A stretch of DNA of 64,000 nt from Chlorella sorokiniana (GCA_025917655.1 CP084611.1:4278001-4342000), one strand, 5' to 3'. Positions 1 to 11,707 are shown, counted from the stretch's first letter. Notes: generated from the sequence alone by a model not told the origin. Made by a program: numbers and translations.

Positions 1-563
1 CCGCCGAAGCAGCAGCGCTGGCGGAGACCCACGGTTTCACCGCCGACGAAGCAGCGGATGTGGCTGCCGCAGTGTCTGAGTCAGCAGAGGTCCCGGCAAG
101 CGCCGCAGCACCTGGTGCAGGCGCCACCAAGGAGGCAGGCCTGACGCATGCGGGCGCAGCTCAGTTGCCAGCCACAGCAATGGAAGGTGGCGCTGTGCCA
201 GTGGAAGCCGGCCCGAAGCCAGCAGTGCAGCCTTCTGTTGAGGAAGAGCCCGTCGAGGATGAGCCTGCCGGCACCGCCGGCACTGCAATCGTGGCAGCAG
301 TGGGGGCTGGCGAGACGGAGCAGGAAGTCACCGGCTCAGCAGGGGAGGCAAGCGCACTTTCGGGCAGTCTGGAAGTTGATGACCCCCTTCCAGCAACAGA
401 CAACCTGAGCCAGGTCTTGCAGGAGACGGCAGAGGAGCCGTCGCTATCTCCAGTGGACGTGGAAAGTGCGGCTGAGGGCGACGCAGCGGAAGCCTCAGCA
501 GCGGCCTTGGAAGCAGCTGGCGAGGTGGAGGAGCTGTTTGGGGGCCTCAACCTTTCCAGCTGA
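1..563 (+). CDS. 3' end of an Ala/Glu-rich protein, unknown (partial)
   Basis: The frame is open from base 3 to a TGA at 561-563 and has no start inside the window, so this is the last exon or exons of a gene that begins upstream. The visible ~186 residues are low-complexity, dominated by Ala, Glu, Gly, Ser and Pro, with many short acidic stretches and a Leu/Gly tail reading EELFGGLNLSS. I see no domain, membrane segment or catalytic motif. A TGTAA poly(A) signal 33 nt after the stop supports this as the true 3' end. The gene converges on the GT31 gene next door, their stops lying about 90 bp apart. An acidic disordered tail is all that can be said; function cannot be inferred. Confidence 0.6.
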   Translation, partial: AEAAALAETHGFTADEAADVAAAVSESAEVPASAAAPGAGATKEAGLTHAGAAQLPATAMEGGAVPVEAGPKPAVQPSVEEEPVEDEPAGTAGTAIVAAVGAGETEQEVTGSAGEASALSGSLEVDDPLPATDNLSQVLQETAEEPSLSPVDVESAAEGDAAEASAAALEAAGEVEELFGGLNLSS

Positions 564-595
564 TCACCCCTCTGCTTCAACAGTGTTGTGCGACA

Positions 596-600
596 TGTAA
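596..600 (+). promoter_or_regulatory. UGUAA poly(A) signal
   Basis: TGTAA lies 33 nt after the stop of the first gene. This pentamer is the usual poly(A) signal of green algae. Confidence 0.55.
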
Positions 601-655
601 GCATGCAAATTTTGGTAACGCAGGCGGATCACTCGGCGAGGTTTGTGTTGCTGAA

Positions 656-3600
656 TCACGTGTTGACGCTACCCGACGCCATATGCCGATCATATGTGGG
701 CCACGGATGGCAGGCTGTCGCGCCACCGGCGCCACGAGGCGTAATCGCCCGGCAGGAAGTCTCCCGTGGAGCACTGCACGGGCTTGGCGCCCCACAAGCC
801 TGCGTAAGGGCGTGAGGCACACGCAGCTTGCCACCCGTGCAGGCACCCGCTGCTGGGAGGCAATGCCCACATCGCGCCATGCACGGCTGCCCAGCGCCGC
901 GTGCCGCACCCGACCGCTCCTGCTCGTGCAGCCCCCTGAGCAGGCGCGGCGCATCCACGTCGAGGTGCTTGAGCACGGTGGTGGAGGGGCAGGCGCGCCA
1001 GGCGGCCCGGAAGCCGGGGTGGTCCTGCGGCTCCGCAACAGCGTCCAGCAGCAGGTAGGAAACCAGCACGTCCTCCCAGTGCATGGGCCTTTGGGGGCAG
1101 CAAAGGAGGGGGGGGAGGGGAAGGCCATTATCGTTATCAGTGGGATAGCAGAAGTAGCGCGCGGGAAGCAGCAGCTGTTTCCCGCTGTCGACCGCCCCAC
1201 AGCCTCTGCAAGCAGACGCTTGGCAGGTGGCAGCTCCAACGAGCAAGAGGCTCACCTGAACCAGGCAGGGGCAAGGTCTGGCCTCAGTTGGAACATGTTT
1301 GCTTTCCGCACGGCGTGGTCAGCGAGGTCACGGGACAGCACGTACCTGTGGCGGTACAGGGCAAGGGAATGAGAGGGAAGCGAAGGGCGATCTGCTCACC
1401 TAGAAGAAATTCAGGCATGCTGATACCTGCACCCTGGAACACAACGGCAACGCATGATACGGCAATCGGCTGCCTTGATTCCCTCCGCCTCTCACCCCCA
1501 TCCTGCCAGGTACTTGCGGGCAAAGGGCACCGCCGAGTCCGGGAGCTCATCAGCAGACATGAACCACCTGCAGGAGACGGGGGTCTTGGAGTGGGAGGTA
1601 GGCTGCAAGACGTTCCTCCGGACAGTGCTGTGCTCCACGATGTGCGCCCACACGCACGCCCGCAGTCTTGCCCCGAGCTTCCAGCTCACTTGCTGCTGCT
1701 GTCGCGTATCGGGAAGTAGCCGCCCTTGTTCTCCAGGCAGCCCAGGTACAGGCCGCTCATGCGCAGGCGGGCCCCAGCCGCGGCCTCCTGCCTCAGAGCA
1801 CGGCCCGTGCCTCGGTGTGCTGCATCGGGGCCCGCCTCGGCCCCTTGTTTCAGTTCTGCAACCGCGTCTGCGGCCTCTTCCGCAAGCTGGGCCAGGGTCA
1901 CCGGCTGGCCAGCCGCATCATCCAAATACATGCGACCTGCCCGGGAGGAACGGCGCGAGCAGCAGCACGCGTCAAGAGAGGCTGAATTGGTGGACCAGCT
2001 GCTCCCTCCTATCGCCCAACGGAGTTTGCAAGTTTCAAACCGTCATGCGAATGGGGTGCACCTGCAGCAGCGCCGGCGGTGGACACCAGGCGGCTGGCGT
2101 TGTACAGCATGATGCCGTCGCTGTGCAGCGGCGAGCCGCTGCGCGCCGTCTGCTCCGCAGCGCGCGCCGCAGGCCTGGCAGGTGGCCCCCACCGGTTGCC
2201 CCGGTGCCGGGCCGTGCAGGGCCTCCAGCAGCAGGGCGGGGCGCAGGTAGCAGTCATCGTCTGTTTTGAGGATATGTGTGAAGCCTGCACACGGGGCAGG
2301 CGATGCAGCAGCTGGGCATGAGCAACACACCACAGCAGTGCTGGTGGGGCTCAGCCGCGTTGTCAGTGCTGCTGGTTCCCACGTCTGCAACATGCTGCAG
2401 GGTGGGCCTGTGCGAGCTCAAGCCGAATCAGCACTGCCGTGCCCACCAGCAGGGTGCGCCAGCGCATAGCGCAGCGCGCGCAGCGTCTTGTTGGGCAGGT
2501 CCAGGTAGGTGTCTGGGCCCCGCACCACCACGCTGTCGTTGTGCCGCGCCACCTCCTCCTGCGGATTGAGCTTGGGGGCGCTGACGGTCGGTCTGTGCTG
2601 GGGCGGCGGGACCCGTGAGGCACGGCCCTGCTGGCTGGCAGCGCCTTGGACCCACCTGCAGCCTTGGCAGCCAAGCTTCAGCCAGAGCGGGGCTGGCGGG
2701 CTGGGACAGGATGAAGCGGAGGTGGATGCCAGGGTGGTGCTGCAGGGTGGCATGGGCGCCAGCAATCTAAGAACCCGGCTTGAGCAGGGAGTTGACCCCG
2801 GTGGCTTGCCAGGCACCCATCCCATCACGCCTCACCTCCCGAATGTCCTTGCCCCAAGTGTCGCGGATGGCAGCCCGCCGCTCCAGGGCGGCCTCCGTGC
2901 AGCAAGCGCTCGTCACAACCACCAGCACACGCGCGTCACCTTCAGCTGCGCCCACGCTGCCTGGCCATGCGTTGTCTCTGCGCCAGGCTGTTCCAGACAT
3001 GCCGCGCTCGTCTGCCCGCCTCAGCGCATCCATCACAGCGTCCTCATAGCTGTCCCGCCTCGAGCCTGCGCGTATACCGGCCCGCGCAGCCTCCTGCACC
3101 CCCTCCGCCTCGGCCCTGGCCCGCCGCACAGCCTCCTCTTCCTGCTGCAGCTCGCTTTGGATCTGGTTGGCAAGGTCTGCCGAAAGGATGCTTCCGCTGA
3201 TGCCGCTGCCTGCGGTTCCGCCTAGCCCGACTGTGGCTGGTGCCCTTCCGCCAAGCCCAAAGCTCGACCTCATGCCCTGCCGACCCCGGTCCTGCTGCTG
3301 CTGCTGCTGCTGCTGCTTCCGTCGCTCTCTCAGCACTTGCTCCAGCGTCGGCCGGCCACCGAAGGCCACCTCCTCAGGGGAGGCCACGCCGCCCTGTGGA
3401 AGCGCATTTAGCAGGACCAGCTCCGCAGGCTGCTCTGGGAGACCCAGGTCCAGGGCCTGGCTCAGTGGCAGGTAGAGGCCAGGGGCTGTGAACTCCACAA
3501 GCAGGGGCCCGACTGGCAAGCGGGCGGCTGAAGGGCTTGCTGTCGGCCTCGCTCCCACATCTGTCGCGCCGGTTTGCATGATGACAGCGCGGCTTGCGTC

Positions 3601-4040
3601 TGCCACAGAAGCCGCAGGCTCGCTGCCTCCAGGCAGGACATCCTGCGGTGCCAGCATGGCAGACCGCCGCCATAGCAGCACCAGCAGCACCAGCAGCGCC
3701 AGTGCTGCGGCTGAAGCGCTGCGAAGGCTCACCACACGCCGCAGCGCTGCTTTGACGCTGCCAGAATGTCTCTGGTGCAGCTTCCTTGCGGTTGGCGAGC
3801 TTAGAGCCTCTGCATACAGCAAAGTCAGTCGGCTGGGCGGTTACTGGTGGAAATCCAATGCATGAAAACATACAGAGCACCTGGGTCCTTCAAGCCGCCA
3901 GACAGAGACGTATCGAAGGGCACTGCGCCCGGTAGGGGCGAATCATCCCGAGGTCCACAAGGCGACAGCTCCCGCACCTCTGCTGCTGCCCCTGCTGCGC
4001 TGCTTGCCCTGCTCTCTCCAGTCCCAACTGTGCGGCGCAT
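656..4040 (-). CDS. GT31-family beta-1,3-glycosyltransferase (type II Golgi membrane protein)
   Basis: Likely transfers galactose or a related sugar to glycans in the Golgi. The main N-terminal exon (about 3820-2836) encodes a signal anchor reading ALALLVLLVLLW, a stem with eight glutamines, a coiled-coil-like Glu/Arg stretch, then the first GT31 motif RAAIRDTWG. Later exons give HLRFILSQP, EEVARHNDSVV, the DxD-type motif KTDDDCYL (about 2284-2260), YLGCLENKGGYFPIRD, a GYxxSRDLADHAV block and the conserved HWEDVLVSYLL near the C terminus; the stop is at 656-658. All GT31 landmarks occur in family order. The start is uncertain: the large exon has no in-frame ATG, and an ATG at 4040 can be joined by a 41-nt intron. 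Internal exon limits near 2100-1930 are also uncertain. The exact sugar and acceptor cannot be told. Confidence 0.85.
3292..3317. repeat. CTG microsatellite coding a poly-Gln run
   Basis: About eight CTG units on the plus strand, read as CAG (Gln x8) in the stem of the GT31 protein. Triplet unit, so length change would keep the frame. Confidence 0.8.
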
Positions 4041-4537
4041 GCTGCTCTGGGAGCAGACTGGGCACTGCGGGCCCGCCAGCCGGACCTGCTCCTGATCCCC
4101 TTTGCTATTTACCCTCCTGCACTATTGCGTTAACTCGCTCAGCATGCCAATGTGGGTGGCAGCGCTCTTGAACCTGTAAAAACTAGGTGCGCCTTGGACC
4201 GTGTGACAGAGACCAGACCGAAACAAGCTCGTCAATCGCTTGAAATGCCTCTGAATGCACGAAAGGCGCAGCGATTTCCCTGCAATCCTGATGTTGGCTG
4301 GGGCCGCCTGGCTTGGCGTGCTACGCCAGGTCACAGCAGGCCAGGCAAACTGAACGCGCGGCCTCATCCCGTGTTACAACTGCACGCTGAATGCGCATTT
4401 GTGGGCTGATTCGTTGCCGCACGCAGCTCTCGTTAGGGTCCACCTTCGGCGGTTGACATGGGCGGCTGCAGATTGTGACCCGCCAGCCGCTCTCCACTCG
4501 CCCAAGCCGCTGCCCGCAAGCCCAGACGTATTGCAGC
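4041..4537. other. Divergent intergenic region, GT31 / four-helix protein
   Basis: About 500 bp between two genes pointing away from each other. It must hold both promoters, but I see no clear TATA box, repeat or further gene. Confidence 0.4.
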
Positions 4538-5766
4538 ATGAAGCCCGTAGTGGGAGCCTGTCTGGTTTCCGTCCTCGGCGTGGTCCAGGTGTGCTTGCAG
4601 CCACCGCTGCTGGCTGCCAGCGTCGCTGTCCCCAGCATTGGTAGGATTCATGAAAGGCATGCTCGCCACACCCCCTCTGCCGCAGATTGCGCTTGCGTGT
4701 GCACTGTCAGGACTGATTGGCGCCTACCTCAGCGGCTCCTTCCCCATCGGCGACAGCACCTACACAGCCAGCTGCGGCCTCTCCATGCAGTCCAGCTCCA
4801 TCTGCGTCGCCGGCTACGTCTCAACCGCCCTCACCATCATCGCCATGCTGGCTATGATCGGCATGCAGTGCGCCGCGGTGGACCAGCAGCAGCTGGCCAA
4901 GTACGGCTTCTGCGGCCCGCTGCTCTCCATCCTGGGCTTCATCTGGTGGCTGGGCTACTCGGTGGCCGCCACCAGCGCCGCCAACACTGGCAACCACTGG
5001 GACTCCACCCTGACTCCCTACCGTACGGGTGCGGGCAGCCTGCCAGCGCCCGAGCTTGCACTGCCCATGCCTGCTGCTCTGGTCCACCACCGCCAAAGCT
5101 GCAAGCTGCCAACTCGAGTTCCGCTGCTCTTTGCAGCCGTGGTGGCCGTCAGCTGGACCGCCACCGGGGTATACATCCCCGTCTTCCTGGTCTGTGCGGT
5201 GACGGTGTCTGCAGCAGCGCGTGCCGCAGCGAAGGTCAACGACACACGCAGCAACAGCAGCCGTCGCTTCAGCCAGCCGGCCAGTCCTCCCGTCAGCCCC
5301 ATCAAGTCAAACAAGTCGTTTGGGAGCTCATATGGTGAGCCCGTGCAGGCTTGCTCTTTGTCTGGAGGTCCTGTTTGGGGGCAGGGCATGCCTGAGGCCT
5401 ACAGGAGGGAGCGCTGTGCTGCGCTTTCCTACATGACATGGTGCGCCGCTTGTGCCCCTGCCGCCCTGCCGTGCAGACCCTTTCAAGGAGCACGAAAACC
5501 CCAAGCGGTGGATTCAACCCCAGAACCCACACAACAGCCGGTTTGCAGTTACGTCGGATGGGCACCGCACGCTACTGGTGGTGGCGGGCCAGCCTGTGCC
5601 GCTGAGCCCCAGCCCTTCCATGACGCACAGCCCATCCGTCAGCCCTGCCCGCAGCCCCTCGGCGCGCAGCCCTGTCACGCGCAGCCTCATCAGTGCTGGA
5701 TCATTCACAACCATCCTGCTGCCAAACGGCTCGGAGGACCTCTCCAGCTACCCCGGCCACGCATGA
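4538..5766 (+). CDS. Four-helix membrane protein with Ser/Pro-rich tail, unknown
   Basis: Four exons fit: 4538-4588, 4686-5028, 5137-5334 and 5477-5766, joined by GT-AG introns in consistent phases. The first exon supplies MKPVVGACLVSVLGVVQ, which runs directly into IALACALSGLIGAYL to make the first hydrophobic segment. Further segments lie at STALTIIAMLAMIGM, LLSILGFIWWLGY and AVSWTATGVYIPVFLVCAV. The loop between helices 1 and 2 has two Cys residues. The C-terminal ~130 residues are polar, with repeated Ser-Pro (SPSPSMTHSPSVSPARSPS), a likely phosphorylated cytoplasmic tail. The four-helix layout recalls MARVEL/CASP-type proteins, but I cannot match a family and do not assign a function. 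The gene has an ATG, a TGA stop and no frame break. Confidence 0.65.
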
Positions 5767-6844
5767 GGTGGACAAGCAGAGCGATCAGAACGGCTGTCGA
5801 ACCGAGCGTAACCACAGAACTAAACCCAAGCAAACCGGATTATCAGCACCAAGCATGGCCTTCTGATGCATGTCAATGCTCAAATTTAGCTTGATTGCAC
5901 ACAGTTTGGAGCCAGTTTGGGTTTGGGGCGCAACCTCGGCAGCAGGCCTACCAGTTCATGCACGTTCAACTCCACTGCATGAAGTGTGGGGATGTAGAGT
6001 TCTCTGTTTCATGTTGTGGTGCAGTTTTGACAGCGGAACGCGAAGGAGGTCGCCGCTTAGCCCTTCACAACCGCTGGGCCGCACGTCCGTATTCATGCTT
6101 GACAAAGTATGCAGCGGACAGAGACTCTCCGGGCAGGCACTCCATCCAAGCTAAACGAGCCGACTCAGGCTGTTGGGCGCCAGCGCTGCCGAGGGGCGGC
6201 GAGCAACCCCTGTTGGTTGCTGAGCTGTTGAGGTGTTTCAGGTAAGTTTGACCCGTTTTCTGTGGTTGTGGTAAGTGCTCCGGCACGCTGTCAATTGTCT
6301 AATGAGCATGCTGCGTAGGTAAACCTGCAGCTGCGGCACTTGCCCTCAACCGATTTTTGGCGGCAGCTTCACTTCAGGAGCAGCGGCTGGCACAACAATG
6401 TAGTCCGCTGTCAAAGCAGGTTTATACGATGCTCTGCCTGTGGACACAAGTTTGGCAGCCTCTACCGGCACAGTGGCCGGGTAGACTGTCAGGGCGAGCG
6501 AGCTGGCAAGAGACGCTGACGTCCTGCGTCGCGCCATGCAGCAGCACGTGTGCACAGCCCGAGCGGCTCACTGGAAAGGATTTTTGAAGAGCATTGAAAC
6601 AGGTCTGGTAGCTTTGGCTGGGCATCTCCTGGTCCAGCCGTGCACTGGCTGGAAGCTTCCCTGCATCGCGTGTGGCAGCCATCGCTGCCAGGCTGGCGAG
6701 GGAAGTGACAGGGCAGCTATCTTTTATGTTAGATAACCTGGCTGCGCCACTTCTTAGCTGACCTTCAATATAGGTATCTTCCCACAGCGCAGGACTCGTG
6801 ATTCAACCTGCTAGTGATCAGTGACTTGTCGAACGAGGCGCATC
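5767..6844. other. Intergenic region without a clear gene
   Basis: 1,078 bp between two plus-strand genes. It should hold the 3' UTR of the four-helix gene and the promoter of the Cys-rich gene. The only coding candidate is a 63-codon minus-strand frame at 6346-6537, listed separately with low confidence. Confidence 0.4.
6346..6537 (-). CDS. Possible small protein of 63 residues, unknown
   Basis: ATG at 6537 and stop at 6346, intronless. The product starts MARRRTSASLASSLALTVYP and ends in a Lys/Pro-rich KLPPKIG. Its amino-acid make-up is not absurd for a real peptide, but the frame is short, has no recognised motif, and could be chance in GC-rich DNA or part of a longer spliced gene. Confidence 0.15.
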   Translation of the reverse strand: MARRRTSASLASSLALTVYPATVPVEAAKLVSTGRASYKPALTADYIVVPAAAPEVKLPPKIG

Positions 6845-9800
6845 ATGCGTGTTTCCGACCCCTTGTTGAGCGCCGCACTGGCTACTTTGTTTCTAATCGG
6901 CACATCTTACGCGGTGAGACGTGGAATAATGCATGAGGTGGAGTCGAAGCCGCGCCTCTCAATCTGGGGACTTGATGGCGCCTCTATGCTGTGGTGGCCG
7001 CTGGTGGCGAGCCGCAACTCCTGCTTCAGGCCTCACCATTGGCTTAGCATTCCTGCATGCTGTTTGCAGCAAACCACCTGCGGGAAGGGAGAGTTCAAAC
7101 ACCCTACGTTGGGGTGCAAGCCCTGTGAGCGCTGCCGCTGTGGGCGGGAGGCCTGCTCGTCATCTGTGGCCTGATCACCTCTTTGCTTTCCATCAGTTAG
7201 AAACCATGACAACATGCAATACTGCTTCCTTTTCACTTAGGCGCTGATGGATTTTTCCAAGATGCGGAGGAGCACACGCTGGCTGCCTGCAAGGCCTGCC
7301 CGTGAGTGGGGGCTGGCGAGCAGCTGGCAGCGCCTGTGCATTCACTCAACCTTGCTGCCAAGTGATGCACACTGCTGCTCTTGGGGGCGGACACCCCTGG
7401 CGCACCGCTTATGCGCATGCATTGCTTGGTTGGCGCATGGCAGGATCTCGGCCTGAGAGCTGCCTGCTTGCCCTGATGTTCCACTGTGCTCAGAGTCGGC
7501 TTTTATTCCAAGGGGGATTACTCGTTTTACAAGGAGTACTGCACAGCCTGGTAAGAATCACTCTGCACCACGTACATGCGCAGCGTACCAATTGCAGGCT
7601 GTGCCTCTCGATGTCTTTCCAGGCTTTCTGCCATCCCTCTCTTCTCTGTCGCAGCGAAGCCGGCACTTACCAGCCGAAGACAGGGCAGGCAGCCTGCCTT
7701 GTCTGCCCAGATGGGAAGTACCAGCCGGGAGAGGGCAGTTCGTCGTGTTTGACGTGCAAGTGAGCAGGAAAAGGGATGGTGCTTTGGGAGGAGGCAGTGC
7801 AGCGGATGCCATAGCTTGCATGGCTCGGCCCCAGGCTTGTCGCTGCTGCACCACGTCAGCTTTCCAAGGTTCTGCCAACGGTCTATCCTGCTGAACACAG
7901 GCCGGGCAGCTACAGCAAAGAGAACTACGGCTTCTACAAGGAGGGCTGCACCCTGTGGTGAGGAAAGGAATCTCGCAGACGCAAAGCTCTTCAAGCCAGC
8001 CAGCGTTGCGTTCACATGACTCACCTGGGCATGCGGCTGACTCGCGCTTCCGTCATGCCCGGCACGCAGCGAAGCCGGCACCTACATGCCCTACCCCGGG
8101 AGGGCATCCTGCTTCACTTGCCCTGATGGAAAGTGGCAGAATGAGGAGGGAAAGACAACCTGCAAGACCTGCGGGTGAGCAAATGGTGCCCACTGTGGGG
8201 ACGGCGGCTGCACGCAGGCTGTGGTGCTGCCCGCCGATGCGTTGCATCTAGTGCTGTTGCACGTGGCGTGAGGAAACCCTCCGGTATGAACTTCCTTGCA
8301 GCCCAGGAACCTACTCCAGAGGCACTTCCCCTTACCAGAAGGAAGGATGCACCAAGTGGTGAGAGGGCACGCTGCAGGAGGCTGACCGCGCTCGTTGCTT
8401 CACGCCAAACTTCTAGCATCGTGCTGCACCTGCCCGTCTACCCTTGCTTTGCAGCGAGCCGGGCACCTACCAGCCTTCTTCTGGCAAGGCTTCCTGCATT
8501 CTGTGCCGGGACGGCTACTTCCAAAACCTTGAGGGTGCCACCTCGTGCAAGGCCTGCAGGTGGGGCTGTTGCGTGCGCATCCACAGCCTGCGGCCGCTCT
8601 CCAGCTGCCACGCTGCGGGGTCTCAGGTGACGGCAGTCCAGCAGCAATCTGCTTCTCTCGCGACTGCACGCAGGGCGGGCACCTATACGGCTGGCGCCTC
8701 TACGTACTACAAGTCTGAGTGCCGTCCATGCGACCCAGGCAGCTTCAACAACCAGACGGCACAGAGCAAGTGCATCAAGTGCAGCGGGCGCACGTATCAA
8801 AGCGCGGCAGGGCAGACCAAGTGCCTGCCGTGCGGCGCAGGGCGCACACTGGACAGCCTGCGCACCACCTGCACCCCCTGCCCGTGAGCGCCGACCATGG
8901 TCCAGCTCCTGATGCTGTGCTGCCTCTTGCTGGCCTCAACGTGAGGCAATCTTCGGGTTTTCAGCACGCTGCTGCCCCCCTCCCCCTTTCTCAGGGCTGG
9001 CACATACCAGTCGTCCGCTCTGGTCAGCACCAACAAGTGTTACGAATGGTGAGGGGTGTGGGATGCCCTCGCGCCGCCGGCGCTTACGCAGCATGCCGTT
9101 TTAATTGCAGTAGCTCAAACTCCAAGGTGTTGCAGAATTGCCCATTCTAACAGCTTCACTGTGCTGTATGTATGCGTGCAGCTCGTACAAAAGTTACCAA
9201 CCAAGCCGTGGGAAGACAAGCTGCGTGCTTTGCCCGCCGTCCACGGCGTCGCGAGTCAAGGGCTCCAAAAGCGTCGCCGCGTGCGAACGCTACCTGGCAG
9301 GTGGGTGTGAGAGGCATGGGCGCCGCGCAGCACACCGACCACTCCCCAGGTCCTTGGTTTTCAGGCACAGCGCGCTTCTGCAAGTTGGGCAATGCTTTGA
9401 TTCAAGCAATGCCCTTCATTCTCCCTCTGCCACACTGCAGGCCGGGTAGCCTTTGTTGAAGAATTTGACCAGATCTGGACAATTGACAGGAAGACTACCA
9501 AGTACAAGGGCCTGCCGCTGGACAGAACCGCCACCTCTGGCCAGCTGAACAACAACTGCGAACGCACGCTGTCCGACGGCAAGCAGAAGACTACCTGCAG
9601 GGTGGGTGCTGCTTGTGGTTGCCGCACTTGGGAGAGGCAGCGGCGCACCGCTCATGCTGTGGCTGCTGTTGTGCCAGGTGCTGAAGTGCACCCGGACCCA
9701 CTGGTCCAGTGCACTTGCGGACCGTCCTGACCTGCGCTCTGCTCACATACACACCGCCATGCAGCGTTTTGCCGTGTTCCTGAAGCCGGATGGCAGCACC

Positions 9801-10074
9801 CTCATCATCTTTGACACCTCTGGCGGGTACAGCAGCTGCGTGCTGCCCAAGGGTGTGACCACTAAGAAGTGAGTGAGGTTGGGGCAGATGCGCTGCTGCT
9901 TGCTGTGGCCTCTAGCTCTGCACCCACTCTGGCCCTCTCATAGTGACCACTCTGTTTAGCCAGGCCAGGCAGTTCTTGTGCCGATGACCATGGACAGTTT
10001 TAGCCTGACCATGCCACGCGTGGTTGCTCTGCAGGTGCTTGATCTATTACGCCTCCCAAAGCTTCCCGGGATGA
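6845..10074 (+). CDS. Secreted Cys-rich protein with GCC2/GCC3 (ephrin-receptor-like) repeats
   Basis: A signal peptide fills exon 1 (6845-6913; MRVSDPLLSAALATLFLIG, cut near SYA). Then come repeats of the PF07699-like type, CxxGTYQPxxGxxxCxxCPDGxYQxxEGxxxCxxC, about 35 residues each, alternating with a 19-residue spacer of the form YSKxxYxFYKExCT. Exons: 7070-7124, 7241-7301, 7494-7550, 7655-7759, 7901-7957, 8070-8174, 8302-8358, 8455-8559, 8674-8883, 8995-9048, 9182-9300, 9441-9601, 9765-9868 and 10035-10074. Exons from 7494 to 9048 all begin and end in phase 2. The C-terminal ~100 residues (FDQIWTIDRKTTKYKG, FAVFLKPDGSTLIIFD) lack repeats and may form a beta-rich domain. No membrane anchor is visible. 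Likely an extracellular or cell-wall protein; ligand unknown. The frame is unbroken. Confidence 0.8.
7494..8559 (+). repeat. Tandem array of duplicated exon pairs (57 nt + 105 nt)
   Basis: Three 57-nt exons (7494-7550, 7901-7957, 8302-8358) alternate with three 105-nt exons (7655-7759, 8070-8174, 8455-8559). Every exon is a whole number of codons with phase-2 borders, and homologous exons encode clearly similar peptides. The next exon (8674-8883) is 210 nt, twice 105. Introns between them share no obvious sequence. Confidence 0.85.
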
Positions 10075-10363
10075 GCATCGAGGGGGAGGAGTACGTGACC
10101 GTCTCCAAACTGCGCCGGGTCGCCTGAACGCTGTGGCGTGCTGGCACCGCAAGCGCCTCTCCTGTGCACGTGTCATGTGCCATTCCATATGGAGGCTATG
10201 GCGAGCATTGGTGTTTTACAAACGTGGCAAAGGCCATTATTGCTTTGATTATTCTGAAGTAAAAACAATACTAAAAAACAGCAATAAATCATAGCAGCAC
10301 AAAACTATACATGCCCAGGTAGAGCTGGGCGGGTGTGAGGAGCATGCAAGAGAAAGCAGCCAG
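10075..10363. other. Convergent 3' region
   Basis: Holds the 3' UTRs of the Cys-rich gene (+) and the membrane protein gene (-). The stretch around 10240-10300 is AT-rich compared with the rest. No gene seen. Confidence 0.4.
10216..10220 (-). promoter_or_regulatory. UGUAA poly(A) signal
   Basis: TTACA on the plus strand, i.e. TGTAA on the minus strand, 144 nt after the stop of the minus-strand membrane protein gene. Confidence 0.45.
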
Positions 10364-11390
10364 CTAGCTCGAAACGAGGCGCGCAGGATGGGCCGAATCC
10401 AGCATCTCAACGCACAGGCAAAAGGTGAGGAGCATGCTGGACCCTGTGAACAGCAGCTTGGCTGCCCAGCCCTGCGCGCTGCGTGCCACCGCAGCAGCGA
10501 GCCGTGCACCCCTGCATGGGCGCTCCTGCACGGCCGCCACGGCGCCCGCAGGCGGGGTGCCCGGCTCCCCACCCATGCCTCCCGCAGCTGACGTGCTGCT
10601 CTGCAGCTGCCACGCTAGCAGGGTGGGCAGCACCAGCCCCAGCGAGACTTGCAGCGCGGCGGCCCCCGCCATGCAGCTGGCCGTCCGGCTGGCGCGGGCG
10701 TGCCGCACCCAGCTCGCCGTGTGCCACGGGCGCCACAGACACCACCAGGGCGCGCAGGCCGGCGTCCAGGGTGTCGATGACGGCGGCGTTGCTGGGGTGC
10801 TGCGCCAGGAAGTGCTGGCAGACGCTGTGGTTGTTGAGGAGCAGCGGCACCAGCGACGCCGCCTGCACCGCCAGGTGCTGCGCCGGCGGCAGCAGCAGGA
10901 AGGAGGCGAGGAAGAGGCCCACCGCCCAGCTGACGCTGACCAGAAGCATGAAGGCTGCGCGGCCGAGTTGGTGCAGCAGTGACGGCTGGGGCGACTCGCT
11001 GTCCAGGCCTTGCCCAAACGGCGAAATAGTGTCGCTGAGCAGCGGCAGAACGCAGACTAGCAGGCGCAGGAGGACAACGGGCATCAGCCTGCAGGAGACA
11101 CAGGAGGCTTCATGAGGCAAGCATGGAATAGCAGGCGATGGCAGTCTGGGTGGGAATGGAACGCTGGAGCAACGTCGCTCTGCGCAGCGGCGAGCGCTGC
11201 GGTGGTGGCGGCGGCGTTGGCAGCACCTGTAGCGTGCGTAGCGCTGAGGCCATCGCAAGCTCAAGGTCAGCATCACCGCCGCAAGGGATCCATTAAGCGC
11301 GCCGATAATTGTCTCGGGCCGTAGTGACAGCCGGGTCAGAACTGTGGCGTTTAACAGCACGATGAGGGCAAGGACGGGGCGGTCTATCAT
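10364..11390 (-). CDS. Multi-pass membrane protein, unknown
   Basis: A true ATG at 11390 opens MIDRPVLALIVLLNATVLTR. Hydrophobic segments follow at LALIVLLNATVL, LAAVMLTLSL, LMPVVLLRLLVCVLPLL, AFMLLVSVSWAVGLFLASFL, LQVSLGLVLPTLLAW and KLLFTGSSMLLTFCLCV, so six helices are likely. One intron (about 11225-11095) removes a non-hydrophobic frame. Near 10703 the frame changes between GLRALVVSVAPVAHGEL and the last two helices without a visible intron; the downstream frame ends at 10364. This may be a sequence error of the kind seen in neighbouring genes or a mis-set exon border. The protein belongs to no family I recognise. It starts 317 bp from the 5-oxoprolinase gene on the other strand. Confidence 0.5.
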
Positions 11391-11707
11391 CCCAATACGT
11401 TGCTTAAATGTTATGGATCACTTCAGCACGGACTCTTGCGCAAACCAAGGCAGGGATGACTGGTCAGCATATGCAGGCAGAGTCTAGGCCTCTTCGAGCT
11501 TATACCGTAGTGCCACAGCTGTCAACAATTGCAAGTGGCATGAATGCGACGGACGTTCCGAGGCCACCTGGCATTCCGACATGTCGCGACATACTAAAAA
11601 CTAGGCAGCATATGGGCCAACTATGACATTGGTTGTTTTGTATCAGCAATAAAAAAGCATTGGAAAGGATCTGATCGGTCTCAGGGTCGCTGAACGGAGG
11701 AGGCAGA
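11391..11707. promoter_or_regulatory. Divergent promoter region, membrane protein / 5-oxoprolinase
   Basis: 317 bp lie between the two start codons, so both promoters must sit here or overlap. The stretch is less GC-rich than the genes. I see no obvious TATA box. Confidence 0.4.

Noticed and set aside
7494-8559. Regularly spaced units resembling a CRISPR or tandem DNA repeat
   Set aside because: The units are exons of two alternating lengths that encode Cys-rich modules; there is no short identical repeat with spacers.
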